DNA of 31,783 nt from CAYTZH01 sp964442285 (GTDB lineage Bacteria > Myxococcota_A > UBA9160 > JAFDET01). The stretch spans positions 1 to 31,783 of the forward strand of contig CAYTZH010000049.1 of the NCBI GenBank assembly GCA_964442285.1. The letters run 5' to 3'. The translations under genes were made by a program, and so were the position numbers. Below are positions 15,947 through 24,981 of this stretch, in pieces; the stretch's first letter is position 1, and each line of letters starts with the position of its first letter. The notes under the pieces were generated by a model. That model saw nothing but the letters and a program-made list of their open reading frames with translations, did not search any database and had not been told where the DNA came from.

Positions 15947-16716
15947 AGGATCGCCTCCCGCCGCGCGGGCGTCGCATACAGGTGGCCACCGCCGAAGTAG
16001 GCGCAGATCCGGTCCTCCTCCAGCAGCGTGATCCGGTCGGGCTGTCGGAGCTGGGGCGCGTTCGCGAACTGGGACGCGAGAATCGACGACACCTTCACGT
16101 GTCTGCCGCGCCCGCCGCGCACGACCGCCATGGTGATCGGCACCAGGACCTTGCGGCCCTCCGTCCCTTCGACGTCCACCTCGAGGTAGCGGATCTGGGG
16201 CTCGGAGCGGTCCACCCAGATATCGCTGACGGTGCCGGCCACAGCCCCGTCGGCGGCGACCACCTCCATGCCGCGGGGATCCGGGTCCCGCTCCTCCACC
16301 CAGAACTCGGTCGCGACCCGCATCGGCACCATGCGGGGATGGCCCTCGAGGGTGAGGTCCGGGGTGTCGGCGCGCTCGGCCCAGGCGGCGGGCCCGACGC
16401 CGTCGCGCAGAGGATCGCCGGTCGGCTCCAGGGGGGCTCCCGGCCAGGGCGCCACGGGCTCCGCCGCGATCTCCCGCTCGTCCACCTCCTCGTGCGGCGC
16501 CTCGTAGGTGCCACCGTGGGGCAGCGCGAAAACCTTCGGCTCCGGCACTCCGGGGTAGCCCACGACCTCCACCTCGTCCGAGCGATCCGACAGGAGCGGG
16601 TAGCCCTCGCGCTTGTCCTCTCGCCGGAGGTACAGGATGAGAGCTGCGAAGAACGCCCAGAAGACGTACAGGACGACCTGGGCGACGTCGATGTACTCCG
16701 TGATGGCTCCGGTCAT
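15943..16716 (-). CDS. puhA: Photosynthetic reaction centre H subunit
   Basis: 257 residues, the normal H-subunit length. The N-terminus carries the single membrane helix (about 10-32, VAQVVLYVFWAFFAALILYL) followed by RREDKREGYPL, the classic start of H. The large cytoplasmic PRC-barrel domain has the strand region GTVSDIWVDRSEPQIRYLEV and VLVPI. H caps the L/M core and guides protons to QB. The start is ATG 16716 with a strong GAGGAGGT (16723-16730) six bases before, fitting a protein needed in quantity. This gene proves a type-II reaction centre even though pufLM are outside the window. It lies 17 bp after lhaA. Confidence 0.97.
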   Translation of the reverse strand: MTGAITEYIDVAQVVLYVFWAFFAALILYLRREDKREGYPLLSDRSDEVEVVGYPGVPEPKVFALPHGGTYEAPHEEVDEREIAAEPVAPWPGAPLEPTGDPLRDGVGPAAWAERADTPDLTLEGHPRMVPMRVATEFWVEERDPDPRGMEVVAADGAVAGTVSDIWVDRSEPQIRYLEVDVEGTEGRKVLVPITMAVVRGGRGRHVKVSSILASQFANAPQLRQPDRITLLEEDRICAYFGGGHLYATPARREAIL

Positions 16717-16722
16717 GGCGTG

Positions 16723-16730
16723 ACCTCCTC
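16723..16730 (-). promoter_or_regulatory. Strong Shine-Dalgarno of puhA
   Basis: GAGGAGGT on the minus strand, six bases before the puhA ATG. With the AGGAGG before acsF it is the best ribosome site in the operon; most other genes here rely on overlapping starts. Confidence 0.7.
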
Positions 16731-16733
16731 GAT

Positions 16734-18167
16734 CTAGCTGGGGAACTCGGCGAGCCCGAACCGGGTGGGCGGCGTCTCTCGCGCCGTCCCGGCCCGACCC
16801 GCCAGGGGTCCGATGACGATCAGCGTGGCGAACAGCAGCGCGATCTCGACGTGATACACCGCGCCGTAGCCTACGGTCGGACTCGTGAGCGCCGGGCCGA
16901 GCCGACCCTGGACGGCGAGGGCGGCGACCCCGTCGCGGAGCGCGCCGCCGAAGGCGATCCCGGCGCCGGCGGCGGTCGCCTGGACCGCGCCCCACGCGCC
17001 GAGGGCCAGCCCCGCGCCGCTGCCGCGCTCCAGACCCATCGCCCCGGTGAGCGTGCCGATGCTGAACAGGCCCCCGCCGAAGCCGATGCCCGCCGTCCCC
17101 AGCCGGAACAGCAGCGGCGACTCCAGGGGCGCCGCGAAGATCACGGCCACGAAGGCCGCGACCCCCACCAGCGCGCCGCAGCCGGCCATGCGGTAGACGT
17201 CGGCGCCGCGGGCGAGCCAGCGCGCGGCGAGCCCGAAGGCCGCCAGGGTGCCGAGCGCCAGCACCGCGGTCAGCAGGGTCGTGCTGCCCACCGCCAGGCC
17301 CAGGACCTCGCCGCCGTAGGGCTCCAGCAGGATGTCCTGCATGGCGAAGGCGGCGGTCCCGAGGCCCGCGGCCACGAGGAAGCGGCTCGTGCGCCCCTGG
17401 GCGGTGAAGGCGCGCCAGGCGTCGCGGAAGGCGGGTCGATCGACGTGGCCCGTCGTGCGGCTCGGGTCGCGTGCCTCCTGCTTCCACAGGGCCAGCCCGT
17501 TCAGCAGCATCGTGGCGACCGCCGCGCCCTGGATCACGCGGATGAGCCGGAGCTGGCCGAAGTCGGCGAGCAACGCACCGAAAGCGAGCGCGCTGCCCAC
17601 CATGCCGAGCAACAGCATGGCGTAGAGCAGCGCCACCACCCGGGGACGCGACTCGGAGGGCGCGAGGTCGGTGGCCAGCGCCAGCCCGGCGGTCTGGGTC
17701 GTGTGCAGCCCGGCCCCCGCCAGCAGGAAGGCGAGCGCGGCGCCGGCGGTGCCGACCCAGGCGGGCCCCTGGGAGTCGCCCGACAGCAGGATCAGGGCGA
17801 AGGGCATGATCGCCAGGCCGCCGAACTGGAGCAGCGTGCCCATCCAGATGTACGGTACGCGACGCCATCCGAGGGCGGAGCGGTGGGTGTCCGAGCGGTA
17901 TCCGACCAGCGCCCGCAGCGGTGCGAAGACGATCGGAAGGGAGACCATCAGCGACACGAGCCACGCCGAGACGCCCAGCTCGACGATCATCACGCGGTTC
18001 AAGGTCCCGGTGAGCAGCACGAGGGCCATGCCCACGGACACCTGGAAGAGCGACAGCCGCAGCAGGCGCCCGAGGGGCAGCGCGTCGCTGGCCGCGTCGG
18101 CGAAGGGCAGGAAGCGGGTGCCCACCCGCGTCCAGGCCTTCGCCAGCATGTCGCCCATACCACTCAT
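16734..18167 (-). CDS. lhaA: Light-harvesting 1 assembly factor LhaA (PucC-family MFS)
   Basis: 477-residue polytopic protein of the BCD/PucC branch of the major facilitator superfamily, with about twelve hydrophobic segments. Typical pieces are LLRLSLFQVSVGMALVLLTG, TLNRVMIVELGV, RALVGYRSD and GWRRVPYIWMGT. LhaA promotes LH1 assembly, perhaps by handing bacteriochlorophyll to the antenna. Position between bchM and puhA distinguishes it from pucC. ATG 18167 overlaps the bchM stop (ATGA); methionines 4 and 7 are possible later starts because no clear ribosome site is present. Confidence 0.93.
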   Translation of the reverse strand: MSGMGDMLAKAWTRVGTRFLPFADAASDALPLGRLLRLSLFQVSVGMALVLLTGTLNRVMIVELGVSAWLVSLMVSLPIVFAPLRALVGYRSDTHRSALGWRRVPYIWMGTLLQFGGLAIMPFALILLSGDSQGPAWVGTAGAALAFLLAGAGLHTTQTAGLALATDLAPSESRPRVVALLYAMLLLGMVGSALAFGALLADFGQLRLIRVIQGAAVATMLLNGLALWKQEARDPSRTTGHVDRPAFRDAWRAFTAQGRTSRFLVAAGLGTAAFAMQDILLEPYGGEVLGLAVGSTTLLTAVLALGTLAAFGLAARWLARGADVYRMAGCGALVGVAAFVAVIFAAPLESPLLFRLGTAGIGFGGGLFSIGTLTGAMGLERGSGAGLALGAWGAVQATAAGAGIAFGGALRDGVAALAVQGRLGPALTSPTVGYGAVYHVEIALLFATLIVIGPLAGRAGTARETPPTRFGLAEFPS

Positions 18168-18862
18168 GCCGCGGCGAGCTCCAGCGCGTGCGAGATGTAG
18201 AAGCCCTGGGCGACCCGATGGCCCCGTCCGGCCTGCCAGCCGGCGAGGCCCGGCGCGTCGGCGATCCGCGCGCGGAGCCGCCGCTCGGCGACGGGCTCGA
18301 TCGCCGGCGAGCGGTTGGAGCGGGGGAAGAGCTGCCCCACCGCGTGCATCGCGCCCAGCAGCGGCGTCCACGGCGCGAAGGTGAAGACCACGGAGCGCTC
18401 GGCGCGGCCCACCATGCCCGAGAGGATCCGGACCATGTCGGTCGTCGCGTAGTGGATCAGCGAGTCCATGGCGACCACGTGGTCGAAGCGGCCCAGCGCC
18501 GGATCGAGCATGTCGCCGGTGCGGAACTGGATCCGGCCCGGGCCGTGGGCGGCGCAGCGTTCGCGGGCCAGGCCGACCAGCGTGCCGGAGAGGTCGACGG
18601 CCACGACCTCGGCGCCGCGGCGCGCGGCCTCGACCGCCAGGGCCCCGGTGCCGCAGCCGGCGTCCAGCACCCGCCGACCCCGGAGGTCGTCGGGGAGCCA
18701 GGCGAGCAGCGTCCGCCGCATCTCGTCCCGCCCCGCGCGCACCGTGGCGCGGATCCGCCCGACGGGGGCCTCGGACGTGAGACGCGCCCAGGTAGCCGCA
18801 GCGGTGCGGTCGAAGTAGGTCTGGAGCGCCGCGCGGCGCGCCTGGTACGAGGCCGCTTCCAT
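18164..18862 (-). CDS. bchM: Mg-protoporphyrin IX O-methyltransferase
   Basis: 232-residue class-I SAM-dependent methyltransferase that esterifies the C13 propionate of Mg-protoporphyrin IX, the substrate for AcsF. SAM motif I is VLDAGCGTGALAVEAA, followed by VVAVDLSGTLV; the C-terminal region has FTFAPWTPLL, a family trait. The start is ATG 18862, sharing one base with the bchL stop (TGATG). Length matches BchM (about 225-235). It sits in the canonical bchH-bchL-bchM order. Confidence 0.95.
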   Translation of the reverse strand: MEAASYQARRAALQTYFDRTAAATWARLTSEAPVGRIRATVRAGRDEMRRTLLAWLPDDLRGRRVLDAGCGTGALAVEAARRGAEVVAVDLSGTLVGLARERCAAHGPGRIQFRTGDMLDPALGRFDHVVAMDSLIHYATTDMVRILSGMVGRAERSVVFTFAPWTPLLGAMHAVGQLFPRSNRSPAIEPVAERRLRARIADAPGLAGWQAGRGHRVAQGFYISHALELAAA

Positions 18863-19749
18863 CAGTCGAACCCCAGCAGGTCGAAGATCTCGCGGTCGCG
18901 CAGGGGCTCCACCGCGAAGGCGTCGGCGCCTTCCCAGAGCGACTCCGCCAGCCGGAGATACTCCCGCTGCACCGCCTCGAGCTCGGGGGACGCCTCCATC
19001 TCGAACAGCGTCGACTTCTTGAGCCGGCTGCGCCGGATCACGTCCAGGTCCGGAAAGCGCGCCATGGTCTTGAGCCCCACGGCGCTGTTGAAGCGGTCGA
19101 TCTGGTCGCACGCCGCGCTCCGATTCGCGACCACCCCACCGATCCGCACCTTGTAGTTCTTGGACTTGGCGCGGATCGCGGCCACGATGCGGTTCATGGC
19201 GAAGATCGAGTCGAAGTCGTTGGCGCAGACCATCAGCGCCCGGTCGGCGTGCTGGAGGGGCGCAGCGAAGCCCCCGCAGACCACGTCGCCGAGCACGTCG
19301 AAGATCACCACGTCGGTATCCTCGAGCAGGTGGTGCTCCTTCAGGAGCTTCACGGTCTGGCCCACCACGTAGCCGCCGCAGCCGGTGCCGGCCGGGGGGC
19401 CGCCGGCCTCGACGCACATCACGCCGTTGTATCCCTCGTAGACGAAGTCCTCGACCCGCAGCTCCTCCGAGTGGAAGTCGACGCTCTCGAGGACGTCGAT
19501 CACCGTGGGTACCAGGGTCTTCGTCAGGGTGAAGGTCGAGTCGTGCTTGGGATCGCAGCCGATCTGCAGCACCCGCTTGCCCAGCTTGGAGAAGGCCACC
19601 GACAGGTTGGACGACGTCGTGCTCTTGCCGATGCCGCCCTTGCCGTACACGGCGAAGACGCGCGCGCCGTCGATGCGGACGCCCGGATCCAGGCGGACCT
19701 GCACGCTGCCGGCGCCGTCGGGGCGGGAAGGAAGGTTTCCAGTGTTCAT
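18862..19749 (-). CDS. bchL: Dark-operative protochlorophyllide reductase, iron protein BchL
   Basis: 295-residue NifH-like ATPase that delivers electrons to the BchNB complex for ring D reduction. The P-loop is YGKGGIGKS (35-43), and the bridging [4Fe-4S] cysteines are Cys124 in GTGCGGY and Cys158 in GDVVCGGF, 34 residues apart as in characterised BchL. Switch-region DVLGDVV is present. The ATG overlaps the bchH stop (ATGA) with GGGAG a few bases before. Distinguished from nitrogenase NifH and from BchX by sequence and by its neighbours. The complex is oxygen-sensitive, in contrast to the O2-requiring AcsF of the same operon. Confidence 0.97.
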   Translation of the reverse strand: MNTGNLPSRPDGAGSVQVRLDPGVRIDGARVFAVYGKGGIGKSTTSSNLSVAFSKLGKRVLQIGCDPKHDSTFTLTKTLVPTVIDVLESVDFHSEELRVEDFVYEGYNGVMCVEAGGPPAGTGCGGYVVGQTVKLLKEHHLLEDTDVVIFDVLGDVVCGGFAAPLQHADRALMVCANDFDSIFAMNRIVAAIRAKSKNYKVRIGGVVANRSAACDQIDRFNSAVGLKTMARFPDLDVIRRSRLKKSTLFEMEASPELEAVQREYLRLAESLWEGADAFAVEPLRDREIFDLLGFD

Positions 19750-22700
19750 GCAGCGACTCCCGAGTGGATGCCCTCCATCCGGTCTTCCAGGTCGGCTCCC
19801 GCCCGCTGGAGGGCTTCGAGGGTGGCGGGATCCGGCGACCAGTAGTCGCGCTCATGGGCCTCGAGCAGGCGGTTCGCCATGCGCGACGACGCCGACGGGT
19901 TCAGGGCGGCCAGCCGCTCCCGCATCTCGTCGTCGAGGACGAAGGCCGTGGCGAGCTCGCGGTAGACCCACGGCGAGACCTGCCCGGTGGTGGCCGACCA
20001 GCCGAGTGTGTTGGTCACGTGGGCCTCGATCTGCCGCACCCCCTCGAAGCCGTGCCGCAGCATGCCCTCGTACCACTTGGGATTGAGCATGCGGGTGCGG
20101 GTCTCGAGGTCGACCTGCTCGTTCAGCGTGCGGACGCGTCCGTCGCCCTGGGTCTCGTCGCCGATGTACACGGGGACCTGCGCACCGCCGGCCCGCTCGA
20201 TCGCGCGGCTGACGCCGCCCAGGTTGTCGAAGTAGACGTCGACGGTGGTGACGCCCACGTCCACCGAATCGAGATTCTGGTAGGCCAGCTGGACGCCGGC
20301 CAGCACGCTCTGGAGGAGCTCCGTCCGCTTCACCGGCGCGCCGGAGCGGCCGTAGGCGAAGCCCTTGCGCTGGGAGAAGGTCTGCGCCAGCTCGTCTCCG
20401 TCGTCCCAGAGGTCGTTCTGCACCAGGTGGCTGACATTGGCGCCGTAGGCGCCGACGGCGTTGCTGAAGACCCGCAACGCCGCCGTCTCGAGGTCGCAGC
20501 CGTGCTCGCGCTGGTGCGCCAGGGCGTGCCTGCGCACGAAGTTCAGCGCCTCGGGCTCCTCGGCGCTCGCCGCCAGGAAGGCCGCCTCGGCCAGGAGCCG
20601 GGTCTGCAGCGGGAAGAGGTCGCGGAAGATCCCGGAGAGGGTCATCACCACGTCGATCCGGGGCCGCCCGAGCTCCTCGAGGGGGACGAGCGCCGCGCCG
20701 GCCAGGCGCCCGTAGCTGTCGAAGCGCGGGCGGGCCCCCAGCCAGGCCAGGGCCTGGGCGATCGAGGCGCCCTCGGTCTTCAGGTTGTCGGTGCCCCACA
20801 GCACGATCGCGATCGACTCGGGCAGCGGATTGCCGTCGGCCGCGTGCCGCTCGATCAGCCGTTCGGCCTGGCGGACACCCTGGCGGACGGCGAAGGCGCT
20901 GGGCATGCGGAAGGGATCGAAGCCGTGGACGTTGCGCCCGGTGGGCAGGATCGCCGGGTTGCGCAGCAGGTCGCCGCCGGGCGCCGGAGGGATGAAGCGC
21001 CCGTCGAGGGCGCGGAGCAGCGCGGGCAACTCGTGGTCGCGGGCGAGCAGCCGGTCGGTGGCCGCCAGCTCCCGCAGACGGGCGATCGCGGCGGTATCGG
21101 CCACCTGGCCCGCACCCGCGAGAGCCCGCTCCGGCGGTGCGCCCGCCACGAGGGCCTCGACCACGGGGCGCGACGGCACCGGCCCCTCGCCGGACGCCTC
21201 GGCCACGGCGAGCAGGAGATCGGCGCGCTCCTCGGGCGAGCGCGGCTCGCCCACCACGTGCAGGCCGTGGGGGACGAGCGTGTGCTCCAGCTCGACGACC
21301 GCCTCGACCAGCCGCGTGATGTGCGCCTCCGCGTCGGCGTCCCACGCGGGCTCGGCGGACGCCAGCTCGAGCTCGGCGGCCTGGGTCTGGATCAGCCCGG
21401 CCAGCTCCGCGCGCTCCGCGGCCCGGTCCGCCGGCTGGGCACGCCAGCGTTCCAGGCTCGCCTTCAGATCGACGAGCCCCTTGTAGAGCCCCGCCTCCGC
21501 GATCGGAGGCGTGAGGTAGCTGATGAGCGTCGCGGCGCTCCGCCGCTTGGCGAGGGTGCCTTCGCTGGGATTGTTGGCCGCGTAGAGGTAGAAGTTCGGC
21601 ACGTCGCCGAGGAGCCGATCGGGCCAGCAGTCGCGGGACAGGCCCACCTGCTTGCCCGGCATGAATTCGAGCGCGCCGTGGGTCCCGAAGTGGAGCAGCG
21701 CCGCGGCGCCGAAGTCCTCCCGGAGGAAGCGGTAGAACGCCGAGAAGGCGTGGGTGGGGGCGAAGCCCTTCTCGAAGAGCAGACGCATCGGGTCGCCCTC
21801 GTAGCCGAAGGCGGGCTGCACGCCGACGAAGACGTTCCCGAAGCGCTCGCCCAGCACGAAGATCGTGCTGCCGTCGCTCTGGTCGCGGCCCGGAGCCGGT
21901 CCCCACTGGGCCTCGATCTCGGTGAGGAAGGGCTCCCGGCGCACGTGGTCGTCGGCGGGAATCCGATGCGCCACGTTGGCGGGCGCGCCGAAGCGCGCGG
22001 CGTTGCCGTCGACGATCCGTTCCCGCAGCGCGTCGGCGTCGGCCGGAACCTCGACGGTGTAGCCCGCCTCCCGGAGCGCCGAGAGCGTGCGGTGGAGCGA
22101 GGCGAAGACCGACAGGTGCATCGCCGTTCCAGTGTTGCCGGCGTTGGGAGGGAAGTTGAAGAGCACCACGCCCAGCTTGCGGTCCCGTCGCGGAGTGCGC
22201 CGCAGCGCGATCAGCTGCTCGGTGCGCGCGGCGAGGCGCTCCGCGCGCTCCGGGTCGACCCGCATCTCCCGGCCCCCGTCGGCGGGGTCGGTGTCGGAGC
22301 GACCGCCGAAGACGAGCGGCCCGGTCGCCCCGTCGAGCTCGGGGATGGCCACCATCATGGTCGACTCGATCGGGAGCAGACCGGCCTCGGAGCGCTCCCA
22401 CTGCTCGAGGGCCTGGAACTCGACCGCATGGGCCGCGACATAGGGCACGTCGAGCCGCGTCAGCATCTCCTCCGCGGCTCGGGCGTCGTTGTAGGCGGGC
22501 CCGCCGACCAGGGAGAAGCCGGTCAGGGAGACGACCGCGTCGACCGTCGGCCGCCCGTCCTCGAGGAAGAGCCTTTCCACCGCCGGGCGCGCGTCGAGGC
22601 CGCTGGCGAACGCCGGGACCACCCGGATCCCGCGCGCCTCGAAGGCCTCGATGACACCGTCGTAGTGGCCGGTATTGCCCGCGAGCACGTAGGAGCGCAT

Positions 22701-23471
22701 CAGCAGGAGGCCGACGGTGCCGCCCGGGGCGTCGGCGGGACCGGGCAGGCGCGTCGCATCCGCCGCGATCCGCCCCCGCAGCCGCGGGTGGTAGACGCCG
22801 ACGTCGGGATAGGCCTTGGGGAGCTCGGACTTCGCGCGGCCGCGCAGCCGCCGGCGCGGCCCGTCCGCGTAGCGGTCGATCAGGAAGCGGACCATGTTGG
22901 CGACGTTGTGCTCGGAGCCCGCCAGCCAGTACTGCATGGTGAGGAAGTAGGCGCGGACGTCCTGCGCCGTCCCGGGCACGAAGCGCAGGATCTGCGGGAT
23001 GCGGCGGAGCATGGCCATCTGTCGCGCGCCCGTGCTGGCCTTCGCCTGCCCCTTGTCCCGGCCCTTGCGCAGGCCCTTCAGACGGCCGAGCAGGCCGTAC
23101 TCGCTCGACTCCATGCGGAAGCGACCCATGCGCGTGAGCTTGACCACCGACTCGGCGGACATGCAGCCGACCATCGCGTCACACGCCTCGCGCCGTGCCT
23201 CGAGCGCCGCGAACACGGGCTCGATGTGCTCCTCCATGAACAGCATGTGCGCGATCACGATGTCGCCCTCGGCGATGTCCGACCGACAGCGGGCGGCGGC
23301 CTCGGCGTCGCCGCCCCATTCCGCCGCGACGTGCAGGCGCAGATCGAGGCCCGGCAGCTCGCGCAGCAGCGTGCGCCGGGCGCGGTCGAAGGCCCCGGCC
23401 AGATGGCCGTCGAGTGTGACGACGACGACGCGGATGGGCGTCGGATCAGCGGCCGAAGTGGGCTTTCGCAT
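19746..23471 (-). CDS. bchH: Mg-protoporphyrin IX chelatase subunit H
   Basis: 1241-residue porphyrin-binding catalytic subunit of Mg-chelatase (CobN/BchH family; usual length about 1190-1250). The N-terminus has IRVVVVTLDGHLAG, and the conserved core includes LHFGTHGALEFMPGKQ, NIPEGT-like NNPSEGT and VLWGTDNLKTEG. It binds protoporphyrin IX and works with BchI/BchD, whose 3' end is at the other side of this window. The ATG 23471 start lies 26 bp inside bchB, and no later start codon exists before the conserved N-terminus, so the overlap is real. The reading frame is intact throughout. Confidence 0.97.
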   Translation of the reverse strand: MRKPTSAADPTPIRVVVVTLDGHLAGAFDRARRTLLRELPGLDLRLHVAAEWGGDAEAAARCRSDIAEGDIVIAHMLFMEEHIEPVFAALEARREACDAMVGCMSAESVVKLTRMGRFRMESSEYGLLGRLKGLRKGRDKGQAKASTGARQMAMLRRIPQILRFVPGTAQDVRAYFLTMQYWLAGSEHNVANMVRFLIDRYADGPRRRLRGRAKSELPKAYPDVGVYHPRLRGRIAADATRLPGPADAPGGTVGLLLMRSYVLAGNTGHYDGVIEAFEARGIRVVPAFASGLDARPAVERLFLEDGRPTVDAVVSLTGFSLVGGPAYNDARAAEEMLTRLDVPYVAAHAVEFQALEQWERSEAGLLPIESTMMVAIPELDGATGPLVFGGRSDTDPADGGREMRVDPERAERLAARTEQLIALRRTPRRDRKLGVVLFNFPPNAGNTGTAMHLSVFASLHRTLSALREAGYTVEVPADADALRERIVDGNAARFGAPANVAHRIPADDHVRREPFLTEIEAQWGPAPGRDQSDGSTIFVLGERFGNVFVGVQPAFGYEGDPMRLLFEKGFAPTHAFSAFYRFLREDFGAAALLHFGTHGALEFMPGKQVGLSRDCWPDRLLGDVPNFYLYAANNPSEGTLAKRRSAATLISYLTPPIAEAGLYKGLVDLKASLERWRAQPADRAAERAELAGLIQTQAAELELASAEPAWDADAEAHITRLVEAVVELEHTLVPHGLHVVGEPRSPEERADLLLAVAEASGEGPVPSRPVVEALVAGAPPERALAGAGQVADTAAIARLRELAATDRLLARDHELPALLRALDGRFIPPAPGGDLLRNPAILPTGRNVHGFDPFRMPSAFAVRQGVRQAERLIERHAADGNPLPESIAIVLWGTDNLKTEGASIAQALAWLGARPRFDSYGRLAGAALVPLEELGRPRIDVVMTLSGIFRDLFPLQTRLLAEAAFLAASAEEPEALNFVRRHALAHQREHGCDLETAALRVFSNAVGAYGANVSHLVQNDLWDDGDELAQTFSQRKGFAYGRSGAPVKRTELLQSVLAGVQLAYQNLDSVDVGVTTVDVYFDNLGGVSRAIERAGGAQVPVYIGDETQGDGRVRTLNEQVDLETRTRMLNPKWYEGMLRHGFEGVRQIEAHVTNTLGWSATTGQVSPWVYRELATAFVLDDEMRERLAALNPSASSRMANRLLEAHERDYWSPDPATLEALQRAGADLEDRMEGIHSGVAA

Positions 23472-24981
23472 CGTACAGGGTCTCGACAGTGATCGTGGAA
23501 ATGCCGCGCTCCTCCGCGAAGCGCTCGGTGTTGCGGCGGGCCTTGCCGCGCACGAAGAAGGGCACCTTCTGCAGCTCGGCGCGGGCCTCGGACGCCCACG
23601 CCACGGGACCCTCGGCCTCGGGGGCCGGCGACCCGGCCGGGGCCTCGGCCCCCAGGTGCGAGGGCGCCGCCCGGTCGTGGAACTCGAAGTCGTCCCGGAA
23701 CATCGCCAGCAGGTGCTCCTCGAGGCCCATCATCAGGGGATGGATCCAGGTGTCGAAGAGCACGTTCGCGCCCTCGAACCCCATCTGGGGCGAGTAGCGG
23801 GCCGGACAGTCCTGCACGTGGAAGGGCGCCGAGATCACCGCGCAGGGGATCCCGAGGCGCTTGGCCACGTGGCGCTCCATCTGGGTGCCGAGCACGAGCT
23901 CGGGCTGGAGCTCCGCCACACGCGCCTCGACCTCGAGGTAGTCCTCGGTGATCAGGGCGTCCACACCGTGCTGGGCGGCCGCGGCGCGCACCTCGCGGGC
24001 GAGCTCGCGGCTGTAGGTCCCGAGGCCGACCACGTCGAAGCCGAGCTCCTCGCGCGCGACCCGGGCGGCGGCCACCACGTGGGTGGCGTCGCCGAACAGG
24101 AACACGCGCTTGCCGGTGAGGTAGGTGGAGTCGACGGAGCGCGAGTACCAGGGAAGGCGCGATGCGTCGGCCTCGAGGGCGGCGCCCGGGTCGACGCCCG
24201 TGCGGGCCGCCACCTCGCGGAGGAAGTCGCGGGTGGCGCCGACGCCGATGGGCACGGTCGCGATCGTCGGCTGGCCGAAGGTGCGCTCGAGCCACGTGCA
24301 CGCGCTTCGGGCGACCTCCGGGTAGAGACACACGTTCACGTCGGCCTCGGGCAGGCGCAGGAGGTCGGCCGCCGTGGCGCCCTCCGGCGCCACCACGTTC
24401 ACGTCCACGCCGATGGACGCCAGGAGCCGGGTCACCTCGCGCACGTCGTCGCGGCAGCGGAAGCCGAGGGCGGAGGGTCCGAGCAGGTTGGCGCGGGGGC
24501 GGGCCTCGGGCGCCCGGGGCGGCGGCTCGACGTCGGCGCGCGAGGCGAGCAGGCCGCGAACGAGACGGTAGAAGGTCTCGTTGGCGCCCCAGTTCTCCTT
24601 CTTGGAGTAGGCCGGCAGGTCCAGCGGCACCACGGGGATGGGCAGCCCCATCCCCTCGGCGAGGGCGCCGGGCTGGTCCTGGATCAGCTCCGCGGTGCAC
24701 GACTCGCCCACCAGCAGCACCTCGGGGCGGAAGCGCTCGTAGGCCTCGCGCACCGTGGTCTTGGCGATCTCGGCGGTGTCGCCCCCGAGGTCCCGGGCCT
24801 GGAAGGTCGAGTAGCTCACGTGGGGACGCCGGTCCCGGCGCTCGATCATGGTGAACAGCAGATCCGCATAGGTGTCGCCCTGGGGCGCGTGGAGGGCGTA
24901 GTGGACGCCCTCCATCGACGTCGCGACGCGCATGGCGCCGACGTGGGGAGGTCCCTCGTACGTCCACAAGGTGAGCTCCAT
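23446..24981 (-). CDS. bchB: Dark-operative protochlorophyllide reductase subunit BchB
   Basis: 511-residue NifK-like subunit. Asp36 in HAPQGDTYAD is the unusual aspartate ligand of the NB [4Fe-4S] cluster, at exactly the Rhodobacter number, and Cys95 in VGESCTAEL also matches. The WYSRSVDS segment carries an aspartate (284 here) that probably aligns with the proton-donating Asp274, displaced by a small insertion near 150-165 (Pro/Ala/Arg-rich, RAPEARPRAN). The start is ATG 24981, sharing one base with the bchN stop. The C-terminal 60 residues form the small helical domain (AKAHFGR end) typical of BchB. It overlaps bchH by 26 bp. Confidence 0.97.
   Translation of the reverse strand: MELTLWTYEGPPHVGAMRVATSMEGVHYALHAPQGDTYADLLFTMIERRDRRPHVSYSTFQARDLGGDTAEIAKTTVREAYERFRPEVLLVGESCTAELIQDQPGALAEGMGLPIPVVPLDLPAYSKKENWGANETFYRLVRGLLASRADVEPPPRAPEARPRANLLGPSALGFRCRDDVREVTRLLASIGVDVNVVAPEGATAADLLRLPEADVNVCLYPEVARSACTWLERTFGQPTIATVPIGVGATRDFLREVAARTGVDPGAALEADASRLPWYSRSVDSTYLTGKRVFLFGDATHVVAAARVAREELGFDVVGLGTYSRELAREVRAAAAQHGVDALITEDYLEVEARVAELQPELVLGTQMERHVAKRLGIPCAVISAPFHVQDCPARYSPQMGFEGANVLFDTWIHPLMMGLEEHLLAMFRDDFEFHDRAAPSHLGAEAPAGSPAPEAEGPVAWASEARAELQKVPFFVRGKARRNTERFAEERGISTITVETLYDAKAHFGR

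Noticed and set aside
23419..23432. Short GAC tandem repeat
   Set aside because: It encodes the Val run of the conserved BchH N-terminus; ordinary coding sequence.
19764..23492. 1242-codon + strand frame opposite bchH
   Set aside because: Mirror of bchH codon positions; no recognisable domain, while the minus strand encodes complete BchH.
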